Assembly: GCF_003627955.1 (NCBI RefSeq)
Contig: NZ_RBWS01000005.1
Location: forward strand, 62,001-126,000
DNA length: 64,000 bases
Direction: 5' to 3'
DNA from: Sphingobacterium puteale
GTDB lineage: Bacteria; Bacteroidota; Bacteroidia; Sphingobacteriales; Sphingobacteriaceae
Under the pieces are notes generated by a model. That model saw only the letters and a list, made by a program, of their open reading frames with translations. It did no database searches and was not told the origin of the DNA. Positions 53,407 to 61,135 of this stretch are shown here, piece after piece. The position numbers and the translations under genes are program-made. Each line of letters opens with the position of its first letter. The stretch's first letter is position 1.

Positions 53407-53883
53407 ATGAAAAAAATTATCACGGCATTTGCCTTCATATTCTTCAGCATTATACAGGTACATGCACAGATCGGTAGCAATCCCGATGTGCCTGATCATA
53501 CACCCATGATGAACAAAACATGGGATGCCATTGATAAGATGGCTTATAAAGTGACTTATAATGGCGCAAAAAAAGTATATACCCCATTTTATCCCAAAGA
53601 ACTCAAAGCACTGGAAAACAAAGTGGTTGAACTCCCAGGTTATATGGTTCCGCTGCACAGTGGACGCAATCACAAGAATTTTATGATGTCTGTCTTACCT
53701 GTCATGCAATGTCAGTTTTGTGGTTCCAATGGAATACCACCTATGGTAGAAGTAACTTTAAAAGGGGGAGCTATAAAATTTTCCGAAGACCCTATCAAGC
53801 TCAAAGGAAAAATGGTTTTTACAAAAGATCCGCTGAAAGGAAATTCTGAGATTCAGATCGTCGACGCTGAACTGATAAAGTAA
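53407..53883 (+). CDS. DUF3299-like exported protein
   Basis: 158 residues with a signal peptide (about 1-21, ending VHAQ). The mature part is a small beta-rich domain with VELPGYMVPL, MQCQFCGSNGIPP and a CxxC pair (about 98-101). The layout resembles DUF3299 proteins that accompany FtsX-type zinc-regulated ABC operons in Gammaproteobacteria. It is 202 bp after the permease on the same strand and may be co-transcribed. The cysteines could bind metal. Assignment to DUF3299 is from memory of the motif pattern. Confidence 0.72.
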   Translation: MKKIITAFAFIFFSIIQVHAQIGSNPDVPDHTPMMNKTWDAIDKMAYKVTYNGAKKVYTPFYPKELKALENKVVELPGYMVPLHSGRNHKNFMMSVLPVMQCQFCGSNGIPPMVEVTLKGGAIKFSEDPIKLKGKMVFTKDPLKGNSEIQIVDAELIK

Positions 53884-53896
53884 TAGAAAAAGTATC

Positions 53897-53940
53897 TTCA
53901 ATGTTGAATCTGATCTACTCCAGATTAGATTCACATTGAA
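53897..53940. terminator. Hairpin between convergent DUF3299-like gene and rsmE
   Basis: A stem of about 19 bp (53897-53916 with 53922-53940) has one bulge and one wobble. On the minus strand TTTTT follows 6 nt later, so it fits the end of the rsmE operon, and it may serve both sides. Confidence 0.65.
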
Positions 53941-53961
53941 TCACTAAGAAAATAGTATAAA

Positions 53962-54675
53962 TTATCTATTGAGTAGTGAGGTTTCAAGACAGGCTGCCAA
54001 AGCCGCTGTCTCTGTCCGTAAACGGGCTTCCCCAAGCGATACTGGATGAAAGCCGGCTGCTAAGGCCATATCGATCTCCTCTGCTGAAAAATCTCCTTCC
54101 GGACCTATCAAAATGATATAATGTTGTCCAGCTTCAAATACTTCGTTCAAATACTTCTTATCCGAATCAACACAGTGTGCTATTGCTTTTTGAGCACCTT
54201 CCTTTGGAAGATCTTTTAAAAACTGTTTAAAGGGTGTTGCAGGATTCAGTTTTGGCAGATACGCTTTCAAAGACTGTTTCATGGCTGATACAATAACTTT
54301 ATTCAAGCGGTCCAACTTCACCTCCTTACGCTCGGAATGCTCACAGATAATAGGCGTAATTTCCTGAATTCCCACTTCGGTAGCTTTTTCCAAAAACCAC
54401 TCGATACGATCGATGTTCTTAGTGGGCCCAACAGCAATATGCAAATGATAATTTGGTTTTTGGTAGTTCTCCGTAATGTCCAAAATCGCTAATACGGTAC
54501 GTTTTGGATGTGGGTCCATAATTTCAGCTTCGTACAGGCCGCCGCGACCGTCTATTAAATTTAACCGGTCTCCAGCATTCATGCGAAGCACACGCACAGC
54601 ATGCTTACTTTCTTCCTCACTAAGGATAAAATTCTGTAAAGAAGGATTTAATTCCGGTGTAAAAAATAATTGCAT
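53962..54675 (-). CDS. rsmE: 16S rRNA (uracil-1498-N3)-methyltransferase RsmE
   Basis: 237 residues. A PUA-like N-terminal domain (about 1-70, HAVRVLRMNAGDRLNLIDGRG) precedes a SPOUT methyltransferase domain with IIGPEGDFS-type residues (LIGPEGDFSAEEI) and the C-terminal knot LGEARLRTETAALA. It methylates U1498 of 16S rRNA. It is the last gene of the DedA-ppa-CorC operon, 19 bp after the preceding stop. Confidence 0.95.
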   Translation of the reverse strand: MQLFFTPELNPSLQNFILSEEESKHAVRVLRMNAGDRLNLIDGRGGLYEAEIMDPHPKRTVLAILDITENYQKPNYHLHIAVGPTKNIDRIEWFLEKATEVGIQEITPIICEHSERKEVKLDRLNKVIVSAMKQSLKAYLPKLNPATPFKQFLKDLPKEGAQKAIAHCVDSDKKYLNEVFEAGQHYIILIGPEGDFSAEEIDMALAAGFHPVSLGEARLRTETAALAACLETSLLNR

Positions 54676-54694
54676 GTACTGCTTCCTTATAATC

Positions 54695-56008
54695 CTATTC
54701 TTCTATATCATCATCAGCTGACTCAACCAGTTCTAACTTGACAAACTCGATGTTCTGTTGTGCTTTGCGGATAATTGTAAATACGTATCCATATTCTTCT
54801 TTCCGCTCGCCTACTTCAGGAATTTTATCAAAGATTTCACTGACCAATCCCGCCATTGTATCGTAATCCTGACTTTCGGGTAATTCTATCGGAAGAAACT
54901 CATTCACATCATGAATACTAGCCCCTGCATCTACCATATATTCTGTTTCAGATATACGTTCTACAACTGGGGTTTCCTCATCGTACTCATCTTGGATCTC
55001 TCCTACCAATTCCTCCACAATATCCTCCAGGGTAGCCATCCCTGCTGTCCCTCCAAATTCATCCAGTACAATGGCCAGTTGCAGGCGTCGCTGCTGAAAC
55101 TCGGCCATCAGATCATTGATCTTTTTGGTCTCAGGGATAAAATAGGGCTTGCGCATAATATTTCTCATCACCACCTCTTTGCCTTTGGCCAATAGCGGAA
55201 GGATATCCTTGGTATGCACAATACCAACAATCTGATCAATGTTATCTTCGTAGATCGGAAGACGTGAATAGCCTTCCTCCGTCATAGTCTCAATCAATTC
55301 CGAAGCGTCCGCTGTTATTTCGACCGCGACAATTTTCGTCCTCGGCACCATAATATTCTTGACGATACGTTCATTAAAATCAAAAACATTTTTAATTAAC
55401 TCATGTTCAGAAATATCCAATGCGCCGGATTCTTTTCCTTTATCCAAGAGGTATTGTAATTCTTCCGAAGAGTGGGCAGATTCACCTTTAGTCACCTCAA
55501 ATCCTAAAATTTTAAGCAGAAAATTAGCAAAACCGTTTAGGATCCATATAAAAGGTCTAAAGATAAAGTAGAAAAATTGCAGGGGAACCGCAATCTTCAT
55601 CGTTGTTGCAACGGGTTTTTGAATCGCAATTGACTTGGGAGCCAGCTCGCCAAAGACAATATGCAGTACGGTAATAATTGTAAATGCCAGCACATGTCCT
55701 GCGTTGGTCGCTATCGTACCGGTCAATTCAACACCAAAGAAACCTAAAGCCCCCTGCACAATCTGGGTCATTACAGCCTCTCCTACCCAACCTAAGGCCA
55801 GTGAAGAAAGTGTAATACCCAATTGTGTAGCGGCCAAATAACCATCCAAATGCTCCGTTATACTTTTGGCTATTGTAGCAACTTTACTACCTGTTTTTGC
55901 CTGAACTTCAATTTGGGAGATTCGGACTTTGACAATAGCAAACTCGGCCGCAACGAAAAAGCCGTTGGCCAGTACTAAAAACAATGTCCAAAAAATATCG
56001 AGCGCCAT
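54695..56008 (-). CDS. CNNM/CorC family transporter-like protein (hemolysin-III-unrelated, TlyC type)
   Basis: 437 residues. The DUF21/CNNM membrane domain (about 1-195) has four TM segments with FFVAAEFAIVKVRISQIE and LGITLSSLALGWVGE. A CBS pair (about 215-335, VPRTKIVAVE, EDNIDQIVGIVHTKD) and a CorC_HlyC domain (about 345-425, EFGGTAGMATLEDIVEELVGEI) follow. Members act in Mg2+/Co2+ efflux or ion homeostasis. It lies 8 bp after the pyrophosphatase gene, which needs Mg2+. Confidence 0.93.
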   Translation of the reverse strand: MALDIFWTLFLVLANGFFVAAEFAIVKVRISQIEVQAKTGSKVATIAKSITEHLDGYLAATQLGITLSSLALGWVGEAVMTQIVQGALGFFGVELTGTIATNAGHVLAFTIITVLHIVFGELAPKSIAIQKPVATTMKIAVPLQFFYFIFRPFIWILNGFANFLLKILGFEVTKGESAHSSEELQYLLDKGKESGALDISEHELIKNVFDFNERIVKNIMVPRTKIVAVEITADASELIETMTEEGYSRLPIYEDNIDQIVGIVHTKDILPLLAKGKEVVMRNIMRKPYFIPETKKINDLMAEFQQRRLQLAIVLDEFGGTAGMATLEDIVEELVGEIQDEYDEETPVVERISETEYMVDAGASIHDVNEFLPIELPESQDYDTMAGLVSEIFDKIPEVGERKEEYGYVFTIIRKAQQNIEFVKLELVESADDDIEE

Positions 56009-56016
56009 GCTGGGGG

Positions 56017-56559
56017 TTATTTGTTAACAAATTCTGTTTTGTACAACTCAATAGCCTCTATCAAGATTCTTTGTGCTTCTTCACGTCCTTTCACCCCTTC
56101 AACGATAACTTGTTTCTTTTCTAAAGCTTTGTAACTTTCAAAGAATTGTACAATTTCCTTCATTGTATGCGGCGGCAATTGATCAATGTCTTTAATGTAG
56201 TTGAATATAGGATCATTTTTGGCAACAGCAATGATTTTATCATCTTGCTCTCCGCCATCAACCATATTCATGACACCGATAACCTGTGCTTCTACCAATG
56301 TTAAAGGTAAAATATCAACCGAACAAATTACCAAAATATCCAAAGGATCTTTGTCATCGCAATAAGTCTGTGGAATGAAACCATAATTGGCTGGATAGAC
56401 GACAGAGGAACTCATTACTCTGTCCAAAAGCAACAAACCTGTTTCTTTGTCTAATTCGTACTTTCCTTTGGATCCGTTTGTAATCTCAATGATAGCATTT
56501 ACGGCATTTGGCACATTCTCACCTGGAGAAACCATGTGCCAAGGGTTTTGTTTACTCAT
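56017..56559 (-). CDS. ppa: Inorganic pyrophosphatase, family I
   Basis: 180 residues, the usual size for bacterial PPase. Family-I signature residues are seen in YPANYGFIPQTYCDDKDPLDILV, including the DxDPLD metal ligands, and EIxxGSKGKYELDKETG near the N-terminus. It hydrolyses PPi to drive biosynthetic reactions in the cytoplasm. It sits 8 bp after the DedA gene in the same transcript. Confidence 0.96.
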   Translation of the reverse strand: MSKQNPWHMVSPGENVPNAVNAIIEITNGSKGKYELDKETGLLLLDRVMSSSVVYPANYGFIPQTYCDDKDPLDILVICSVDILPLTLVEAQVIGVMNMVDGGEQDDKIIAVAKNDPIFNYIKDIDQLPPHTMKEIVQFFESYKALEKKQVIVEGVKGREEAQRILIEAIELYKTEFVNK

Positions 56560-56567
56560 TTTTTATT

Positions 56568-57218
56568 TTACTGTATATTTTGTTTGTTTCTTTTGTCTTT
56601 TATTCGCTTTTTGAGCAAAGTTATTGCAATAGGCAAAAATGCGATCACAATCATCCCAACCACAACGTATTCCACATAATGGATAATCCAAGGAAACTCT
56701 ATCCCTAGGAAATAACCGGAAAGTGTTAATACCAAGACCCAAATTAAAGCTCCACTGATATTATATAAAACGAATTTTTTGAAGTCTAATTTTACAACAC
56801 CGGCAAAGATCGGAGCAAAAGTACGAACTATTGGAACAAATCTACCTATAATTAATGCGGTTCCCCCATATTTATGGTAAAATTCTTCCGCCATCACCAC
56901 ATATTTCCGTTTAAAGATAAAACTATCCTTTCGCTTGAATAACATGGGGCCGGCTCGATAACCGAACCAATAACCTGTAAAATTGCCCAGTATTCCTGCT
57001 CCCAATAAGCCCAGACAAAGCGTATAAATGCTCACATCGATCTTATTGAGCGCGCAAAATAGTCCTGCTAAAAACAATAAATAATCGCCCGGTAGAAAAA
57101 AACCAAAAAACAGACCTGTTTCGGCAAATACGATTAATATAACTAAATAAAACCCGCCTGAACTCAGGAGCTCTTCGGGGTTCATTAGTTGTTGAAATGA
57201 CAACAAAAGTTCATGCAT
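56568..57218 (-). CDS. DedA family membrane protein
   Basis: 216 residues with several TM segments and the SNARE-associated (VTT) domain. Motifs include FAETGLFFGFFLPGDYLLF (acidic and Pro residues), GNFTGYWFGYRAG and YGGTALIIGRFVPIVRTFAPIFAGV with the conserved arginines. DedA proteins are inner-membrane lipid scramblase/flippase-like factors needed for membrane homeostasis. It leads a four-gene operon with ppa, the CorC-like gene and rsmE. Confidence 0.94.
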   Translation of the reverse strand: MHELLLSFQQLMNPEELLSSGGFYLVILIVFAETGLFFGFFLPGDYLLFLAGLFCALNKIDVSIYTLCLGLLGAGILGNFTGYWFGYRAGPMLFKRKDSFIFKRKYVVMAEEFYHKYGGTALIIGRFVPIVRTFAPIFAGVVKLDFKKFVLYNISGALIWVLVLTLSGYFLGIEFPWIIHYVEYVVVGMIVIAFLPIAITLLKKRIKDKRNKQNIQ

Positions 57219-57305
57219 AACTTTCAGTAAAAATCAATGTTGTTTTCTCCATTTTAGAATCAAAATCTACTTTTTTCCCCTGTACAATTTTAAAACAACA
57301 AAGTA

Positions 57306-57313
57306 CAAATATA
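57306..57313 (-). promoter_or_regulatory. Promoter -7 box of the DedA-ppa-CorC-rsmE operon
   Basis: On the minus strand TATATTTG matches TAnnTTTG and lies 88 bp upstream of the DedA start. The -33 element is poorly conserved. Confidence 0.45.
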
Positions 57314-57359
57314 GTATTCTTCTAAAAAACGAAAGTAAATCAAGTGTAATATAATCTTG

Positions 57360-57776
57360 TTATTGATTTTGTGCAGTTATGCTGATAATAGACTCACGGA
57401 TTGTTTCAGCGATCTGATGTAGTTCATCTTCGCCTAAACTCAACTTAGGCCCAGCAAAATTTAGGTCACTTATTTTATTGATCGGAACAAGATGAATATG
57501 CGCATGCGCAACTTCCAATCCCACAACAGCCACGCCAACTTTAACACACGGTATTACTTTTTTTATCCCCTGCGCAACGATTTTTGCAAATACCCAAAGC
57601 GCCATGTACTCATCATCTTCAATATCGAAAATGTAATCTGTTTCTTTCTTAGGTATCACCAAAACATGACCTTTCGCCAAAGGACTGATATCCAAAAAAG
57701 CCAGAAAATCATTACTCTCCGCAACTTTGTAAGCTGGAATCTCTCCAGCGACGATTTTTGAAAAAATTGTTGACAT
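57360..57776 (-). CDS. HIT family nucleotide-binding hydrolase
   Basis: 138 residues. The N-terminus STIFSKIVAGEIPAYKVAE and the C-terminal histidine triad HAHIHLVPI are diagnostic of the HinT branch. It should hydrolyse adenosine phosphoramidates or related nucleotides. It is downstream of greA on the same strand, separated by 284 bp that contain the greA terminator. Confidence 0.95.
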   Translation of the reverse strand: MSTIFSKIVAGEIPAYKVAESNDFLAFLDISPLAKGHVLVIPKKETDYIFDIEDDEYMALWVFAKIVAQGIKKVIPCVKVGVAVVGLEVAHAHIHLVPINKISDLNFAGPKLSLGEDELHQIAETIRESIISITAQNQ

Positions 57777-57965
57777 ATTATTCTATATTGGAATAAACTC
57801 CTTTTGTAATAAAGTATTGAGATATTAATAATGCATAGGAAACTTCGATTCTACCGGCCATCGGCCTGCAGAAAGAAAGTCTAACGTCTACCATTTACTA
57901 TCTAAATACATTTGATAAAAAACGACCATAAGTAACATTAAGTATGATGTTCTCAACAAATATAA

Positions 57966-57999
57966 ACAAAAAAGGTCGCGATTACTAGAACCCGACCTT
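57966..57999 (-). terminator. Terminator of greA
   Basis: AAGGTCG (57972-57978) pairs with CGACCTT (57993-57999). On the minus strand it is followed by a T run. It lies about 60 bp after the greA stop codon. Confidence 0.82.
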
Positions 58000-58060
58000 C
58001 TTAATATAAAGTTAATTTGCGGATGTGCGGTTATGGCATACCGCACATAACCGACATATG

Positions 58061-58534
58061 TTATCTCGAAATCTCTACAATTTCAAATTCAATCTTACCT
58101 GCAGGTACTTCGATCTCTGCCGTGTCACCTTTCGACTTGCCCAATAATCCCTGAGCAATAGGAGATTTAACGGAAATCTTGCCCGACTTAAGGTCCGCCT
58201 CTGATTCGGCAACCAATTGATAAGTCATCACAGCACCATTCTTTTTATTTTTGATCTTAACGATAGACAAAGCTAGCACCTTAGACGTATCCAATTTGGA
58301 TTCGTCAATCAATCGGGCTGTCGCCAAGGTATTCTCCAAGTTGGCTATTTTAGCTTCATGGAGTCCTTGAGCTTCTTTAGCAGCATCATACTCCGCATTT
58401 TCAGACAAATCTCCTTTGTCTCTTGCCTCTGCAATAGCATTGGCAATTTTAGATCTTCCTTCCGTCTTCAGATAAGCTAATTCCTCTTTAAGCTTACGCA
58501 ATCCTTCTTCCGTAAAATAAGTTACTTCTGCCAT
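58061..58534 (-). CDS. greA: Transcription elongation factor GreA
   Basis: 157 residues. The N-terminal coiled-coil hairpin has ARDKGDLSENAEYDAAKEAQG, with the acidic tip (DLSENAEYD) that enters the RNA polymerase secondary channel. The C-terminal FKBP-like domain has SPIAQGLLGKSKGD. It stimulates cleavage of backtracked transcripts. It is monocistronic, with its own terminator downstream. Confidence 0.97.
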   Translation of the reverse strand: MAEVTYFTEEGLRKLKEELAYLKTEGRSKIANAIAEARDKGDLSENAEYDAAKEAQGLHEAKIANLENTLATARLIDESKLDTSKVLALSIVKIKNKKNGAVMTYQLVAESEADLKSGKISVKSPIAQGLLGKSKGDTAEIEVPAGKIEFEIVEISR

Positions 58535-58569
58535 AATTTTATCTTTTTCTTATTTTCTACATTTAAAAA

Positions 58570-58612
58570 AAGAAACAAGACCATATTACCCTCTTCGGGT
58601 AACATGGTCTTG
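58570..58612 (-). terminator. Terminator of the S9/histidine-kinase/response-regulator operon
   Basis: A 16-bp stem with one mismatch (58576-58591 with 58597-58612) encloses a TCTTC loop. On the minus strand a T-rich run follows. It lies 55 bp after the response-regulator stop codon. Confidence 0.9.
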
Positions 58613-58666
58613 CTTTCAATCTATACGAAGATAATAATTGTTTTCAACAAAACAAATTCTTATCCA

Positions 58667-59365
58667 TCAAATCTCTTCTTCATCAACAAATTTATAGCCC
58701 AATCCGCGTACTGTCTGCAAATAATGCGGTTTGTCAGGATTTGTTTCTATCTTCTTCCGCAGACGTACGACGTGCATGTCCAGCGTCCGTGTATTCACAT
58801 TGGAGCTATACCCCCATACCACTTCCATCAACTCCTCACGTGTGATCTCCCTACCTAAGTTTTGAAGAAAATGTAATAAGATTCTATTCTCTAAAATAGT
58901 TAATTCGACCTTTTTACCATCCCGTATCAAGGAATGGATATTTGGATGGTGTTCTGTCTGTCCAAACTTGTAGATTTCGGGGCTGTTCTTGGGCAAGAAA
59001 AACTTCACCTTATTATCTATCATTGCGATCAACACGTCCATATTAAACGGCTTGCTAATATAGTCTGTCACACCAAAGCTATAAGCTTCAATCTTGTCCA
59101 CATCCTGGGACTTGGCTGTCATCATAATAATGATATTCTCAAATCCTGCTTTACGGACATCCTCGCAGATCTCGTTACCTTCTTTTCCCGGGAGCATCCA
59201 ATCTAAGAGGACCACGTCCGGTCGTTTCTCCAAGATTAAACTTTCTGCTTCATTCCCATTTCCGCTTTGGATGACTTGATAGCCCTCAGATTCTAATCGA
59301 TGTTTTACCAAGAAACGTAAGTTCTCATCATCTTCAATAACAGCAACAGTGATGTCTTTATTCAT
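58667..59365 (-). CDS. OmpR-family response regulator
   Basis: 232 residues. The receiver domain has EDDE near the N-terminus, the phospho-acceptor Asp in VVLLDWMLPG (about residue 52), the Thr in MTAKS and the Lys in SKPFN. The C-terminal winged helix (about 135-228) includes REELMEVVWGYSSNVNTRTLDMHVVRLRKK. It is the output of the histidine kinase whose gene ends 102 bp upstream on the same strand. Target genes are unknown. Confidence 0.95.
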   Translation of the reverse strand: MNKDITVAVIEDDENLRFLVKHRLESEGYQVIQSGNGNEAESLILEKRPDVVLLDWMLPGKEGNEICEDVRKAGFENIIIMMTAKSQDVDKIEAYSFGVTDYISKPFNMDVLIAMIDNKVKFFLPKNSPEIYKFGQTEHHPNIHSLIRDGKKVELTILENRILLHFLQNLGREITREELMEVVWGYSSNVNTRTLDMHVVRLRKKIETNPDKPHYLQTVRGLGYKFVDEEEI

Positions 59366-59467
59366 AAGTAAATAATTTGTCTTTTAAATGTCTTATGAAA
59401 TATCCAGTTTATAATTATAAGTTTACAAGCTTTCTAAACATGGATATTTCATATTTAAATTTAGTTT

Positions 59468-61126
59468 TTAAACCGGAAATACTAACGTGAAGGTAGTGCC
59501 TTGCCCCAATTGGCTTTTTACCGTAATATCTCCACCAATAAACTCAGTGATCTCCTTACAGAAAGCCAAACCTAAACCAATACTTCCTTGCTGATTATAT
59601 TGACTTTTTATTCTATAAAACTTTTTGAAGATATTGTTAAACTCTGCCTTCTCTATCCCAATTCCTTCGTCCTTAAAAGTAATAACAAAATTCTTCTTAT
59701 TTTGTTGTATCGCAATATCCAAGATTTTATGCCCATTTTTCGAATATTTGTAGGCATTGTCTATCATATTTTGAAATACACTGCTCAATAACACCGGATC
59801 GGCAAGCATCGATGTTCTTACATCAATTTTTGTGCTAATTTTGAAGTCAGCATATTTTATTCTTGAGGAAGCAACCAAATTTTCGGTAAATTCCTCCAAG
59901 TCTACCTCCTCTTTATTTAATTTGATGGTTTTATTTTCAATTTGACTAAATGACAATAATTTATTCATCAGATTATTGAGCCGGTCAGCTTCCTGATCCA
60001 AAATATTACCATACATCTTTCGCTCCTCATCGGATAAAACTTGTGCACTCTTGATGTTATTTCCAGCAATTTTTATAACGCTTACAGGCGTCTTAAACTC
60101 ATGGGTCAAATTGTTGATAAAATCATATTGCAATTTAAAAAGTCTCCCGTTAATTTCTAAATTTCTATAAATTAAATATAGAATAGCGATCAAAATAATA
60201 TAAATCAAGGATATACCTCCCAATACGGGCCAAAAACTACGGTTTATTTCCTTCGAGAGAAAACTTTTACTTGATCTAAAGAGCAGTTTATAATCTGCCA
60301 AAGCTCCCGGTAAAGGCATTTCTGTAGAAATTTCATCGTTCTCGGGCGTAATCGGTGCCCCTACCAAGGGGACGATCTCCACTTTTTCGTAGAGATTGGC
60401 ATAACTATTTTTTACCTCCAGAAACATTGGGTCGATCTGAAAATTGAACATGTCCTGTTCATAGCCGACAGTATGGTCCAGATTACCCTCCATAATGGCT
60501 TTATAAACGATCAAATCATTGACCCTTGGTATATTTAAATAGGTAATCTGTCCGGGTCTGATCGTATAGAATACCTTTAAAATATCCTTGTCAGAAAGTT
60601 TAGCATTCGGCTGCAACTTGTCAATATAAGTAGCGAGCTTAACCCCAATGTTATTGATTTCCTCCGAATGCAGCCCCATCTGACCACGGTCACGGATCGT
60701 ATTTTTGTTCAGCCCCGAGCGGGATACCGTAAAAAAAGTAATGGTCTTAGGCTGAATTCTCAAATTATTGACTATAAAACCGTAATTTAAATTATGATCA
60801 TTGTTAAATTGTAAATCAAAAAAACCGATTTCGCGCACAAAAGGATAAGAACTTAAAATACTGTAGGCATATTTTCCGGCTTGTACAGAGTCCAAAAAGC
60901 CCTGATAAAACGAGACCTCAGGAATTCTATTTTGGAAAAAGTCATTGAAAGGAACCAAGGTCTGATCAAAAATTTCCGATTTCCTATTGGTAAATTCATT
61001 CTTTATATGGGACTCGGTATAGCTTCTGGATAGAAAAAGCGCAAAAATATACAAACCACTGATGACGATGAAAAACATCAACAATAGTCCGTAATTTTTT
61101 CGATAGCTGTATTTCTCTGCTTTCAT
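59468..61126 (-). CDS. Sensor histidine kinase with large extracytoplasmic domain
   Basis: 552 residues. TM1 (about 13-32) and TM2 (about 300-322, GGISLIYIILIAILYLIY) flank a periplasmic domain of about 265 residues with no recognised fold. HisKA (about 335-400) contains the phospho-acceptor in NLTHEFKTPVSVIK. The HATPase_c domain has NMIDNAYKYS, DEGIGI and GLGLAFCKEI. It starts 9 bp after the S9-like lipoprotein gene, so the two are co-transcribed, and the envelope lipoprotein may modulate the sensor. Confidence 0.94.
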   Translation of the reverse strand: MKAEKYSYRKNYGLLLMFFIVISGLYIFALFLSRSYTESHIKNEFTNRKSEIFDQTLVPFNDFFQNRIPEVSFYQGFLDSVQAGKYAYSILSSYPFVREIGFFDLQFNNDHNLNYGFIVNNLRIQPKTITFFTVSRSGLNKNTIRDRGQMGLHSEEINNIGVKLATYIDKLQPNAKLSDKDILKVFYTIRPGQITYLNIPRVNDLIVYKAIMEGNLDHTVGYEQDMFNFQIDPMFLEVKNSYANLYEKVEIVPLVGAPITPENDEISTEMPLPGALADYKLLFRSSKSFLSKEINRSFWPVLGGISLIYIILIAILYLIYRNLEINGRLFKLQYDFINNLTHEFKTPVSVIKIAGNNIKSAQVLSDEERKMYGNILDQEADRLNNLMNKLLSFSQIENKTIKLNKEEVDLEEFTENLVASSRIKYADFKISTKIDVRTSMLADPVLLSSVFQNMIDNAYKYSKNGHKILDIAIQQNKKNFVITFKDEGIGIEKAEFNNIFKKFYRIKSQYNQQGSIGLGLAFCKEITEFIGGDITVKSQLGQGTTFTLVFPV

Positions 61127-61135
61127 ATAATGTCC

